Below are positions 27,806-39,599 of a stretch of 64,000 bases of DNA, in pieces (the stretch's first letter is position 1; every line of letters starts with the position of its first letter). Source of the stretch: Lampris incognitus (Eukaryota; Chordata; Actinopteri; Lampriformes; Lampridae); NCBI RefSeq assembly GCF_029633865.1, contig NC_079214.1:18240637-18304636 (forward strand), read 5' to 3'. The position numbers and the translations under genes are program-made. The notes under the pieces are model-generated. The model was not told the origin of the DNA, searched no databases, and worked only from the letters and a program-made list of their open reading frames with translations.

Positions 27806-29845
27806 AGCTGGCTGACATGATGGAAAGAAGAAAGGTAGGCATACTGTGTGTGCAAGAGACCAGGTGGAAGGGGAGTAAGGCCAGGAGTATCGGAGGTGGG
27901 TTCAAACTCTTCTACCATGGTGTGAATGGGAGGAGAAATGGGGTAGGGGTAATTCTGAAGGAAGAGTATGTCAAGAGCGTGCTGGAGGTGAAGAGAGTGT
28001 CAGACAGAGTGATGAGTATGAAGTATGAGAGATGAAGAAAGTAGACAGGAGTACAAGGAGATGCAGCGTAAAGCAAAGAGAGAGGTGGCAAAGGCAAAGG
28101 AAAATGCGTATGGTGAGTTGTATGACAGATTAGACACTAAGGAAGGAGAAAAGGACTTGTACCGATTGGCTAGACAGAGGGACCAAGCTGCAAAGGATGT
28201 GCAGCAAGTTAGGGCGATCAAGGATAGAGATGGAAAAGTGCTGACAAGCGAGGAGAGTGTGCTAAGAAGGTGGAAGGAATACTTTGAGGGGCTGATGAAT
28301 GAAGAAAATGAGAGAGAGAGAAGGTTGGATGATGTAGGGATAGTGAATCAGGAAGTTCAGCGGATTAGCAAGGAGGAAGTGAGGGCAGCTATGAAGAGGA
28401 TGAAGAATGGAAAGGCAGTTGGTCCTGATGACATACCTGTGGAGGCATGGAGATGTTTAGGAGAGATGGCAGTGGAGTTTCTAACTAGATTGTTTAACAC
28501 AATCCTGGAAAGTGAGAGGATGCCTGAGGAGTGGAGAAGAAGCATACTGGTACCGATTTTCAAGAACAAGGGCGACGTGCAGAACTGTAACAACTACAGA
28601 GGTATAAAGTTGATCAGCCACAGCATGAAGATTTGGGAAAGAGTAATAGAAGCTAGGTTAAGAGGAGAGGTGACGATCAGCGAGCAGCAGTATGGTTTCA
28701 TGCCACGAAAGAGCACCACAGATGCGATGTTTGCTTTGAGAATGTTGATTGAGAAGTATAGAGAAGGCCAGAAAGAGTTGCATTGTGTCTTTGTAGATTT
28801 AGAGAAAGCTTATGACAGAGTACCGAGAGAGGAGGTGTGGTATTGTATGAGGAAGTCAGGAGTTGCAGAGAAGTATGTAGGAGTGGTGCAGGATACGTAT
28901 GAGGGAAGTGTGACAATGGTGAGGTGTGCGGTTGGAATGACGGATGGGTTCAAGGTGGAGGTGGGATTACATCAAGGATCGGCTCTTAGCCCTTTCTTGT
29001 TTGCAATGGTGATGGACAGGTTGACGGACAAGATCAGGCAGGAGTCTCCATGGACGATGATGTTCGCGGATGACATTGTGATCTGTAGTGAGAGTAGGGT
29101 GCAGGTTGAGGAGAGCCTGGAGAGGTGGAGGTATGCACTAGAGAGAAGAGGAATGAAAGTCAGTAGGAGCAAGACGGAATACCTATGCGTGAATGAGAGA
29201 GAGGACAGTGGAATGGTCAGGATGCAAGGAGTGGAGGTGACAAAGACATCTGAGTTTAAATACTTGGGGTCAACTGTCCAAAGTAACGGGGAGTGCAGTA
29301 GAGAGGTGAAAAAGAGAGTGCAGGCAGGTTGGAGTGGGTGGAGAAGTGTGTCAGGAGTGATTTGCGACAGAAGGGTACCAGCAAGAGTTAAAGGGAAGGT
29401 TTACAAGATGGTTGTGAGACCAGCTATGTTATATGGTTTGGAGACAGTGGCACTGACGAAAAGACAGGAGGCGGAGCTGGAGGTGGCAGAGTTGAAGATG
29501 CTAAGATTTTCACTGGGAGTAACGAAGAAGGACAGGATTAGGAACGATTATATTAGAGGGACCGCTCAGGTTGGACGGTTTGGAGACAAAGCAAGAGAGG
29601 CAAGATTGAGATGGCTTGGACATGTGTGGAGGAGAGATGCTGAGTATATTGGGAGAAGGATGCTGAATATGGAGCTGCCAGGGAAGAGGAGAAGAGGAAG
29701 GCCAAAGAGGAGGTTTATGGATGTGGTGAGGGAAGACATGCAGGTGGCTGGTGTGACAGAGGAAGACGCAGAAGACAGGAAGAAATGGAAACGGATGATC
29801 CGCTGTGGCGACCCCTAACGGGAGCAGCCGAAAGTAGTAGTAGAT
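27806..29845 (+). mobile_element. RTE-clade LINE, endonuclease deleted, 3' end complete
   Basis: The copy starts inside the APE-type endonuclease (VGILCVQETRWKGSKARS, then NGVGVILKEEYVKSVLEVKRV, 27825-28020). It jumps, without the rest of the endonuclease, into the segment before the reverse transcriptase at about 28025. It ends GGCGACCCCTAACGGGAGC followed by AGCCGAAAGTAGTAGTAGA, the characteristic RTE 3' end with a short trinucleotide tail. Compared with my memory of the fish family, roughly 230 residues of endonuclease are missing. It lies in intron 1 in the sense orientation. Confidence 0.88.
28025..29818 (+). CDS. RTE LINE reverse transcriptase, 597 codons, open
   Basis: A single uninterrupted frame encodes a retrotransposon reverse transcriptase that copies LINE RNA into DNA at the target site. 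Visible blocks are KRMKNGKAVGPDDIPVEAWR (about residues 125-145), VPIFKNKGDVQNCNNYRGIKL (about 176-196), QQYGFMPRKSTTDAMFALR (about 221-239), FVDLEKAYDRVPRE (first catalytic Asp, about 255-268), GLHQGSALSPFLFAMVMDRL (about 314-333) and MMFADDIVIC (catalytic Asp pair, about 345-354). The basic C-terminus has RWLGHVWRRDAEYIGRRML and GKRRRGRPKRR. The endonuclease half lies in another frame upstream and is mostly deleted, so the copy should not move on its own. The first Met is used only as the frame's first ATG; the natural ORF started further upstream. No intact gag-like ORF is present. Confidence 0.88.
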   Translation: MRDEESRQEYKEMQRKAKREVAKAKENAYGELYDRLDTKEGEKDLYRLARQRDQAAKDVQQVRAIKDRDGKVLTSEESVLRRWKEYFEGLMNEENERERRLDDVGIVNQEVQRISKEEVRAAMKRMKNGKAVGPDDIPVEAWRCLGEMAVEFLTRLFNTILESERMPEEWRRSILVPIFKNKGDVQNCNNYRGIKLISHSMKIWERVIEARLRGEVTISEQQYGFMPRKSTTDAMFALRMLIEKYREGQKELHCVFVDLEKAYDRVPREEVWYCMRKSGVAEKYVGVVQDTYEGSVTMVRCAVGMTDGFKVEVGLHQGSALSPFLFAMVMDRLTDKIRQESPWTMMFADDIVICSESRVQVEESLERWRYALERRGMKVSRSKTEYLCVNEREDSGMVRMQGVEVTKTSEFKYLGSTVQSNGECSREVKKRVQAGWSGWRSVSGVICDRRVPARVKGKVYKMVVRPAMLYGLETVALTKRQEAELEVAELKMLRFSLGVTKKDRIRNDYIRGTAQVGRFGDKAREARLRWLGHVWRRDAEYIGRRMLNMELPGKRRRGRPKRRFMDVVREDMQVAGVTEEDAEDRKKWKRMIRCGDP

Positions 29846-30264
29846 AAACCCAGCCCAAGGATGCAGAAAGTCTACTTAAGAGAATCCCAAATTGGTAAGT
29901 TGTTTAGGCTTACTCAGTCTTACCCATTATCACTGGGCAGCTAATGTATTCAAATTTACCAATTGGATCTCTATGTTCAGTAAAAATAGGGGCCCAGCAT
30001 GGAATCGTAGGAGGTAGGTTATGCCCACTTCTAGAATACACCAATTTCTATACTGAGCTTTCCACTACCCATGGGTTTGAGTGTCCATATCTCGAACCAT
30101 ATTGTGAAACTTTCCGGCTGAATTTGCTTTCAATTCATTAAATATGTTGCCCTTGATTAGGAAAGTGGTCTCCTTCCATTAACATGTAACCACCTGTTCA
30201 TCTCAAAGTAGTGCACCATTCCCATAATGGCTTAAAAGTGGATTTGGTATTCTGCTCTAAAAAT
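29846..30264. other. Intronic DNA between LINE copies
   Basis: No domain recognised. Part may be the decayed upstream portion of the next L2 fragment. Confidence 0.45.
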
Positions 30265-30912
30265 GATATTTGTGGCGTCCCACAGGGGTCTATTCTTGGA
30301 TCCCTATTGTTTAATATTGATATGCTTCCTCTCAGTAATATTATCAGGGTGCAACTTTACATCTCCTTATCTCTTAGTATCTGAATCTTATGGACTCAGT
30401 GTATTGAGGATATAAATTCAGGAATGTCTGAAACATTTTTTCTAAGTCAGAAGTGATAACACTGAAATGCAACACTGAAGGACTAAGAACACATAGACAG
30501 AAAACCCCTGCATTTGTTGAGCCTAACTTCGAAGAGCAATGCTCAGGTCAGAAATCCTGGGGTGATCATAGATGCAATCTGACATTCAGGGGGCATATTT
30601 ATATAAATAAAAGAGAAATGTTCTGTTTCCTTGTAAGTATATAATAAGACATTTTCTGTCTGTCTGACTCAGAAATAACATTGCATGCCTTCATTTCAAT
30701 GAAATTGGATGATTATATCCACTTTTCTCTTGTTCTTCATTACAATCCATCAGACAATTAACATGTGGTCAGAACATAGCAGCTCATATATGTGTATGTA
30801 TTTACACTTGACATCTTTATCACATCACTCCAGACCTTAAAAGCCTCCATTGGTTACCAGTTAGTTCCAGAATTGATTTCAACGTGTATATTTTATGTTG
30901 ATGTTATCCTGT
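30265..30912 (+). mobile_element. L2-like LINE fragment, heavily decayed
   Basis: CGVPQGSILGSLLFNI at 30268-30320 is the reverse-transcriptase GVPQG block. Frame-shifted echoes follow: VRNPGVIIDAI near 30545-30580, SIRQLTCGQNIAAHI near 30745-30790, and ITPDLKSLHWLPV-like sequence near 30820-30870. The order fits an L2 open reading frame. Many stops and indels. Confidence 0.65.
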
Positions 30913-33900
30913 ATGTCTGTGTGAGTGTTAGCCTATATTTGTGTCTGCTCAAGCTTTTCAAATAAAAGCTAAAATAATGTATGTTGTTACAAAGCTGATA
31001 TTTGGCTATGATGAGAGGTACATTGAAATAAGTTTCTACAATGAGCTAAGATTTGCTTTGACATTTTAATTACTGCAATTTGGCACTACACATAGTCATT
31101 CAGTTTGTACCTTAAAAGCACAAGGCCATGCCTGTTTGTACCAGTTTTACTGGGTGAAAGGACACCTTGTATCCAACAACTGTCACCCTGCAGTATCAAA
31201 TCAAAATATAACAATACATTATTTGAGTTGATAAAACTTTTTCTCTGAACTTTGCTGTAAAAGAATATCCACATCTTAAGTAATTCCTTAGTTGTTGATA
31301 GTTGAAGTGGAACTGAGCATCAGATTAAAAAAAAAGATGTTTTCATGTAGTATCACCTGTTATTATTTACCTATTATTAACTTACCATAAAGGTTATCAA
31401 TCAAAGCCAGACAATGAGGGTGACCATCTGACTGTGCGAGTGTGTGTATGTGCGTGTATGGGTCTGTGTGTGTGTGTTTTATGTAAGGTTCAGAAAGTGG
31501 AACAGGAATGTTGTGGGTGGTGGTGGTTGTGGGGTTATTGTGGGAACTAAAGCTGGTGAGTGGGGGCTGGGCGTTGCACTGGGACAGGGACGAATTGACG
31601 GGAGAGTTGGTGGAGAGGATTTGAGGTCAAGGGGCATCGCTGCATCAGATCCACAAACAAAGAGCTTTTTTTTCCCATTCCAAAGATCAAATGAAAATAT
31701 GTCAACTTCAGTGAGCCCATCGCGATCAAATGAATGCTGAGAAAGTGTGAGTGTCTCTGTGTGTGTTTGTACAAGCATGCTGCCTAGTTTTTAATGGACA
31801 AGCAAAAAAGAACAAAAGAAATATCTCTGCTCCTACAGCACTTCATCACCTAAATGAATAAAATGTTACTTTATCTCATCATTAGTGGCTTTAATGTTAG
31901 CCCATAAAATTATATATATGTGCTATCACTGATGAAGCAAAAGCAGTTTCCATGTGAAAGAGTGAAGAAACTGCATGCATTTCCAGTTGCTGTCAGTGCA
32001 GTGTCACACAAACTGCAGGTCATTTGGAGACTTTTTGAAACACTACACTACATACCGATCACAGTCTTGTTCATTCCATTTCCTTTTTTCTTTTTTTTCT
32101 TTAACTGACGCTAATTTGCTTCCATTTACAGCGATAGGGTCAGATTCCCGACCCCTGGCTTAACTTGATATCTTATTTTCTATATTCGGTTGTGACATTA
32201 TGAGGCTAGTAGTATGAACATGATTTGTTCACTAACATACTAGCTAGCAAGCCCCTCTGCATTTCAGCAGCGAAAAGAGTGCATACTAGTATATGTATGT
32301 ATAAATTGCTCAAACTCATTTATTTTTTCATAACATTGACATGTCTTTACAATTGTTCGGGTCAGACAAGGTCGTTTCAGTTTGGCTATTGTGAAATAAT
32401 ATTCATGTTAAACTCGTCGAAAACTGCGCCATAGTTACAAGAGGGCAATGTTTATTGGGGGGGTTTTTTTATTAGTAAAAAAGATATAGTGTCTGAGCAT
32501 TCAGTAAAGTCAACCATTTATTCCTCGCACATTTCCAGTGTGCCCCTGGGCAAAGTCTATTTCACAGGTTAAATAAAACAGATGTAAAGATATGTAAGAA
32601 TTTGCATTAATGATTCGTATTGCCTGAGAGGAAGATCAGTCATTTTATACAAATTTAAACAAGTAAATGTGCACTCAACGTATCTTTGATTTACTTAAAG
32701 TTAAGTTGCCTGAATACTTCCAGTAGGACGATCTGAGATCGGAGGGGACAGCGGCAACATTAGACATGTTTCAATATCAGTTTTGAGCCATTATGAATAG
32801 ACAAAGGACTGTTTTTTTGCTGGACATGTCATTCGTGAGTCATGTTCTCTGTTCAGTTAATTTCAATTTTCTTAATTAATTGTTTGATTAACTGCAAATG
32901 ACTCCCGCAAATGCCCCTTCAAGTTAGTGGTGAATTTTGTGTTAATGTGCTCTGCATTCATTAATGGCAGGCTTCAAACACTGCCTTCTTCTTTGCACAG
33001 TATGATATAGGTACCTTATATTTTGATGCTTATCCTAAGATGTTACTCTACTCTGGACCGGTCCAGTGTTATGCACCTGCGATTTCAGCATCAGTTTTCA
33101 GGTGTATGGCACCAGTTATTTTCCAGCTGCCCCCCTGCCTGGTGCTGCCTAATGTTTGCGTCTCAATGAGTGTCCCTTTACTTCTCCAGTCAGGTCCCAT
33201 TGTCTATGTGTCATTTGTTTAAGTCTGTATAGCAAAACTCTACTGTAGCTTGTCAACATCTCTTCATGGAAGCCACCAAGACAAGTACCTAAGCATTCAT
33301 TATACTACGTGATTAGAGGTAGGGTGATGTCATAATTCTCTGTATTCCCTCATGGACCCCCTGGTCCTGACATAATCTCTCAATAGCCTACTATAGGCTT
33401 TTCCGCTTCCAACCCTCCCCATCTTAGCTATGCACTAATGCATATTTGTTCGCTGAGAGATATTCTGCACCCGTGCCTTTTGTAAGCAGGTCCTCCTTTA
33501 TGGGCTACTCCTCTTGCATTATCATTCCCTTAATGAGTTTTATTGTAAATGATATATTCATGCAAATATTATTCTGCAAATCACTTTGCTCCGAGATGGA
33601 GTCATTAGCATTGTTTAAAATGTGTCTCAGCCCAAATTTCTGGGGATCTATTTTCTAAATTATAATTTCTATGAGCCAGCTTTTATGATCCCAAAAGAGA
33701 GAGAGGGGGGGGGGGTCCTCCTCTCAGTTCCTGATGCCTGGCTGCTGCTATATGCACAGTTCTCATTCACTTTGTACAAGTATTTGCTACAAAGCAGTGC
33801 CAGTGGAAAACTGCTCATACACATCAGTGGTAAATTAAACATGTGTGTTTAAATGTACAATACATGGTGTTGTACATATACACCTTGCAAACAGGCTCAC

Positions 33901-34681
33901 GTTGTCCAAGCGAGGGTGTTTTGGATCTTTGTTTGTGAACATGTTGATTCTTTAAATTGAACTAAATCAAATAAGCAGTTTCATAGTGATAGTTTGGGGG
34001 GGGGGGGTCTTGACCTTGTTAAAACTGAAAGTCCTCTATTTTCTCTCAGGTCTGCTTTTAAATCCATTTCAATTAATCATTTGCTCTCTGTATATGTTTA
34101 CGTTATTGCACAGATTAGTTTTTCTTTTTGGTGTCTCCTGGTTTGCAAAATTCATGGCCTCAAAGATTTCCTGATCTTTACCCTTTGCGAGCTTTGTGTT
34201 TGACTTTGGTGAGTTTGTTTGTTTATATCCAAGTCAGGGTAAAACGGAAGTGCCAGTCAGAGCTCATCCTGTCTGTCCTGTAAGCTTGTCTCCCCAGTAG
34301 GAATATACTCTAAAAGATATGGGCAGACCCGCAGCGTATTCATTCTAGTATTAATTAGTAGAGGAACATTAAGGTTGAAGTCATCAGGGTCTTTAAGCAA
34401 AGAAAACAACCGTACAATAAGACACCTTTACCTCAGGAAATTAAAGATATAAGACTAAAATGGACATTTCCTAGCCCTTGCCCCGGGGATTTTTGTGGTG
34501 GCGTCGGTGGCCCTGCAACAAGTAAACACTTAAATACTGATCAATCACGCTGGATCAATAATTTGTGTGATAAGCTTGTCAAAAGCTCAGAGGGAGGAAA
34601 GCACTTAGCTGGCTGTCACAGTAACACCGGGTGTCCTGCAAGTTGTGAAACCTGCTGTTGCAGCTTTGCATGGCTGTATGC

Positions 34682-34682
<1 letters not shown>
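30913..34682. other. Intronic DNA with few recognisable repeats
   Basis: About 3.8 kb with only short homopolymer runs (for example G-runs near 32456, 33704 and 33997) and no recognised transposon or coding exon. The scarcity of repeats compared with the flanks makes it a candidate for conserved intronic regulatory sequence, but nothing in the sequence proves this. Confidence 0.35.

Positions 34683-34725
<43 letters not shown>
34683..34725. repeat. (GT)n microsatellite
   Basis: Pure GT tract of about 42 bp. A second, shorter GT tract lies at 35259-35285. Confidence 0.97.
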
Positions 34726-34726
<1 letters not shown>

Positions 34727-35634
34727 GCATTAATGCATGCTTGGCTGATGTGCGCACCCCTGTATACGTCTGAAGCTGCGGTCTCTCCCCGGCGGTGCTC
34801 ATTCGGTAACGTGACATGCGATCACATTCCTTCCATTCCACAATGCTGTCCGCTCACATCACATGACCAGGGAAGAGTAGCATGGGAGCTGGCCATGGAG
34901 AATGGGGCAGTAAAGGGGGAGGGGGAAAGGTCGCTGCATGTGGGGCGAAGGCGGTCTGAGAGTAGGTGGACGCGGTGCAGAGAAATGGCCCTGTTGCTCA
35001 AGCCACAAACACAACATGTCTGAATGGGTGGAATGGATCGGGGCCCATGTGAGCTTCGGCTAAGCACGAGACGCATTAGTAGAAAAGACTTGACTGAATG
35101 GAGCCTCGGCGTAAGAGGATCTGCAAATTTTGACATTTACAGCTCTGTTTATTTGTATATAGTTGTTCCACACAGAGATACAGAGTCTCATTCATCATTC
35201 TGGCCTCTCGTGTCATGTGCCTGAAGTCTTGTTGTCTTGTGCTGTTGTCCTTGTACCGTGTGTGTGTGTGTGTGTGTGTGTGTGTTGTCAAACTCCCAAT
35301 GTCATTATTACCCCGCAGCTCTGATTTCACCACTTGCTAACTACTGTACGTTTATTGTGCTGGGTTATTCTGAGTCGGAGCACCAGAGCACCTATGTTGA
35401 TTTTGTTGCTAGCTTTGTTAACCCGTGGATGTGGCCCTGGGGCTTGACATAGACATGCGGAGGCCCCTAACCCCATGCTGCTGAGAGGCCCTGTGCATAG
35501 CATACAGGAACACGGCTCTGTGATTGGAGGAGGCCAGACTTTGGATGAATGAGAACTGTACATAGAGCAGCAGGCATCAGAAACTGGGAGGGGGACCTCC
35601 CGACCTCTCTTGCTCTCCCTCTCCCCCCCTCTCG

Positions 35635-35635
<1 letters not shown>
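34726..35635. other. Intronic DNA, nothing recognised
   Basis: No supported gene or repeat apart from the GT tract at 35259-35285. Confidence 0.45.
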
Positions 35636-35673
<38 letters not shown>

Positions 35674-35694
35674 TCTCTCTCACTCTCCCTCTCG

Positions 35695-35742
<48 letters not shown>

Positions 35743-35745
35743 AGA
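35636..35745. repeat. (CT)n array, interrupted
   Basis: CT-rich tract with CTCCCTCTCGCTCC interruptions. It is followed at 35747-35790 by a 21-bp unit (GGCCAGGATAAGAGT) present twice. Confidence 0.95.
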
Positions 35746-36084
35746 GGCCAGGATAAGAGTCAAGGCCAGGATAAGAGTAGATTTAGATTATTACAAAGCA
35801 GTGAAAGATGTGGACACATTCACAGCGTTGTGGGGTTATGAAGGGCTGCTGTGTTCCACCATGAAGGATGAGCTGGTCTTTGCTGCAGAGCTCGGATAAA
35901 AGGGGTCTTCCCTGTTTTTTATGCCTTGAGTTGTTGTTGAATGATGGTTTTTGGGATAGTTAAAAGATACATGTTGAGTGTTTGTAATTTGACAAATATT
36001 GTTTATATGTTTAGAAAGACTTCAAGTCTGTTTTTTTGATAATTTTTTCTGTTAAATAAAGTCTTGTTTTAAAATTTATAAAAT

Positions 36085-36124
36085 GCTCTCTCCCTCTCTC
36101 TCTGTCTGTCTGTCTCTCTCTGAC

Positions 36125-36204
<80 letters not shown>

Positions 36205-36205
36205 G
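36085..36205. repeat. (CT)n and (TCTG)n array
   Basis: Short CT runs pass into about 18 pure TCTG units (about 36125-36200). In one frame this gives a Thr-Asp-Arg-Gln repeat, which is an artefact. Confidence 0.96.
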
Positions 36206-37488
36206 CTCACTCGCTCGCTCATTCTCATTTATGCACATATGTAGCAACACTGTTTTTCTCCCCCTCCTCGCTCCCTTTTAATCTTTAATTTTGTCTACCT
36301 TTTGTTGCTCTGCTGATTGTGGGAAAAGGATCAGAGTGTGATCTTTCCAAGAACTCAACGGTTATGTGTGACTGTGACTGACTGACTGTGTGTGTTTTCA
36401 CTCATAACACGCCACTAAGAGTCCTTTAGGAGCTTTAGGAATGTACAAACTGAAACATTTTCCCCAAATTTCAACTTGACCTGCAGGCCAGGGGTCATAC
36501 ACAGCACCAGAACCAGAACACCCGGTCAGAGAGCTGTCTGAGTCGCCCTTCCCTACAAGCAAAAATGACAAATATTTGCAATTTGGAAATAGCAGTTATC
36601 AATATTGCAACGTGAATACTTTTTTCTTCTTCTCCATTGGGCATGCAGCTGTAGTCTGCATGTGGGTGTCGGGGTCCGTCTGTTAGTGCATTTGTAAAAT
36701 CGGTCCTCTCTTCACTCCCCAGACACATGATGAAGAATAAATTGATTCATGACAGAGTAAGTGACGGTGGTGCGAGTACTGTATGTGCATGTGTCCGGAT
36801 AAGGGCTCTGTGAGCACTGTGCAGTTAAATGGCTGGGTGCAAGAGACACTGCTGCAGGCTTTGAGGAGGGAACACAGCTGGAATGGTGAACATCTGACAC
36901 GGCAGCTGTTGACATGCTAGAATGACTCACAGCAGCGCTGGAGATGGAATAACAACACGTCTTAGAACTCTGCAGAACCTTTATCACCGCTGACCGCGTG
37001 GAGCACTTTATAAACTTGGAAAAGTTAACAAGAAAAAGTTTTAAAAACTTTAAAAAAAGGCAAGGCTCCTGGAGATGTATTATTGTACAGTGGAGCACAC
37101 ATCCCAGTAAAAAAAATTATTATGGATTTTTCCTAACAGTTTGAGTGTCTTTTTGTGCGTTTTTGTGTGTTAGTGACTGTGTATTAGTGTGTATGTAAAT
37201 ACATGCATCTGCATGTGCAAACACATACAAGTGTGTCGGCAACTATGCATGTGTGTGTGTGTGTGTATGGTGGGTGAAAAGGGTCAAAATTAAATGTGGA
37301 CGAGTAAGATAACGTGTACACATGTATTCTAACATGTTAATTAGTGTACACATATTAACATGTGACATGACATGCTCACATGTAAGAGCTTTTGCCTGTC
37401 TGATAACACAACATGTTATGTGTTAACATTTAGCCGCTGGGAATGAATGAGAGTTTTAACAAGTATACGAGGCACAGGCTTTGCGGCA
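36206..37488. other. Intronic DNA, nothing recognised
   Basis: No gene or transposon recognised up to the start of the minisatellite. Short GT-rich tracts occur near 37160-37265. Confidence 0.45.
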
Positions 37489-39390
37489 TTGACCCTCTCC
37501 CTGGTCCATATAGGCGTGAGTTTGACCCTCTCCCAGGTCCGCATAGGCGTGAGTTTGACCCTCTCCCTGGTCCGTATAGGCGTGAGTTTGACCCTCTCCC
37601 CGGTCCGCATAGGCGTGAGTTTGACCCTCTCCCAGGTCCGCATAGGCGTGAGTTTGACCCTCTCCCCGGTCCGTATAGGCGTGAGTTTGACCCTCTCCCC
37701 GGTCCGCATAGGCGTGAGTTTGACCCTCTCCCTGGTCCTTATAGGCGTGAGTTTGACCCTCTCCCCGGTCCGCATAGGCGTGAGTTTGACCCTCTCCCTG
37801 GTCCGTATAGGCGTGAGTTTGACCCTCTCCCCGGTCCGCATAGGCGTGAGTTTGACCCTCTCCCCGGTCCATATAGGCGTGAGTTTGACCCTCTCCCTGG
37901 TCCTTGTAGGCGTGAGTTTGACCCTCTCCCTGGTCCGTATAGGCGTGAGTTTGACCCTCTCCCTGGTCCGTATAGGCGTGAGTTTGACCCTCTCCCCGGT
38001 CCGCATAGGCGTGAGTTTGACCCTCTCCCTGGTCCGTATAGGCGTGAGTTTGACCCTCTCCCCGGTCCGCATAGGCGTGAGTTTGACCCTCTCCCTGGTC
38101 CGTATAGGCGTGAGTTTGACCCTCTCCCCGGTCCGTATAGGCGTGAGTTTGACCCTCTCCCTGGTCCGTATAGGCGTGAGTTTGACCCTCTCCCTGGTCC
38201 TTATAGGCGTGAGTTTGACCCTCTCCCTGGTCCGTATAGGCGTGAGTTTGACCCTCTCCCCGGTCCGCATTGGCGTGAGTTTGACCCTCTCCCCGGTCCA
38301 TATAGGCGTGAGTTTGACCCTCTCCCTGGTCCTTATAGGCGTGAGTTTGACCCTCTCCCCGGTCCGCATAGGCGTGAGTTTGACCCTCTCCCTGGTCCGT
38401 ATAGGCGTGAGTTTGACCCTCTCCCTGGTCCGTATAGGCGTGAGTTTGACCCTCTCCCCGGTCCGCATAGGCGTGAGTTTGACCCTCTCCCTGGTCCGTA
38501 TAGGCGTGAGTTTGACCCTCTCCCCGGTCCGTATAGGCGTGAGTTTGACCCTCTCCCTGGTCCGCATAGGCGTGAGTTTGACCCTCTCCCTGGTCCTTAT
38601 AGGCGTGAGTTTGACCCTCTCCCCGGTCCGTATAGGCGTGAGTTTGACCCTCTCCCTGGTCCGTATAGGCGTGAGTTTGACCCTCTCCCTGGTCCTTATA
38701 GGCGTGAGTTTGACCCTCTCCCTGGTCCGTATAGGCGTGAGTTTGACCCTCTCCCTGGTCCGTATAGGCGTGAGTTTGACCCTCTCCCTGAGTGTATAGG
38801 CGTGAGTTTGACCCTCTCCCTGGTCCGTATAGGCGTGAGTTTGACCCTCTCCCTGGTCCGTATAGGCGTGAGTTTGACCCTCTCCCTGGTCTGTATAGGC
38901 GTGAGTTTGACCCTCTCCCCGGTCCGTATAGGCGTGAGTTTGACCCTCTCCCCGGTCCGTATAGGCGTGAGTTTGACCCTCTCCCTGGTCCGTATAGGCG
39001 TGAGTATGACCCTCTCCCTGAGTGTATAGGCGTGAGTTTGACCCTCTCCCTGGTCCGTATAGGCGTGAGTTTGACCCTCTCCCTGGTCCGTATAGGCGTG
39101 AGTTTGACCCTCTCCCTGGTCCGTATAGGCGTGAGTTTGACCCTCTCCCTGGTCCGTATAGGCCCGGTCCGTTTGACCCTCTCCCCGGTCCGTATAGGCG
39201 TGAGTTTGACCCTCTCCCTGGTCCGTATAGGCGTGAGTTTGACCCTCTCCCTGGTCCGTATAGGCGTGAGTTTGACCCTCTCCCTGGTCCGTATAGGCCC
39301 GGTCAGATTGACCCTCTCCTTGCTCCGTATAGGCCTGGTCCGTTTGACCCTCTCCCTGGTCCGTATAGGCGTGAGTTTGACCCTCTCCCG
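37489..39390. repeat. Minisatellite: about 58 tandem copies of a 33-bp unit
   Basis: The unit is GGCGTGAGTTTGACCCTCTC followed by a 13-base variable part ending in TATA or CATA. Copies differ mainly at two places: CCCTGG or CCCCGG, and CCGTATA, CCGCATA, CCTTATA, CCATATA or CTGTATA. Two copies carry CCCTGAGTGTATA (38789 and 39019). Three near the 3' end carry GGCCCGGTC or GGCCTGGTC variants (39163, 39297, 39333). Because 33 is a multiple of 3 and stops fall in only one frame, five of six frames stay open, giving 11-residue repeats such as REFDPLPGPYR, IGVSLTLSLVR, GQTHAYTDQGE and ERVKLTPIRTR. This is almost certainly non-coding. Confidence 0.96.
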
Positions 39391-39468
39391 GGGAGGAGAG
39401 GGACAGCAGCTGTGTGTGTAAGCGTAAACCAGCGGTGATCCCGTATGTGGCGGGAGCGTCGGAACAGT

Positions 39469-39500
39469 TGAGACGCGTATTTTCCAAACATCGCGTCTCA
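39469..39500. repeat. Short perfect hairpin next to the minisatellite
   Basis: TGAGACGCG (39469-39477) and CGCGTCTCA (39492-39500) form a 9-bp perfect stem with a 14-base loop, in a small CG-rich patch. Confidence 0.6.
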
Positions 39501-39599
39501 GTTGCTTTCAAACCCCAAAACGGAAATTTGTCCGCCCCAAGGATCGAGTCCCCCCCGGCACAAACAGTGCACGCTGTTAAGTTGTTTGATTTTTTTTTC

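Noticed and set aside
28025..29818. Intact reverse-transcriptase frame as a host gene
   Set aside because: Block order, 3' end and repeat-family residues are those of an RTE LINE; there is no host exon structure.
37416..39511. Very long frames on both strands across the 33-bp repeat, up to 528 codons
   Set aside because: Five of six frames are open simply because the unit is 33 bp with stops in only one frame. The residues repeat exactly with the DNA, and there is no start context, splice structure or non-repeat domain.
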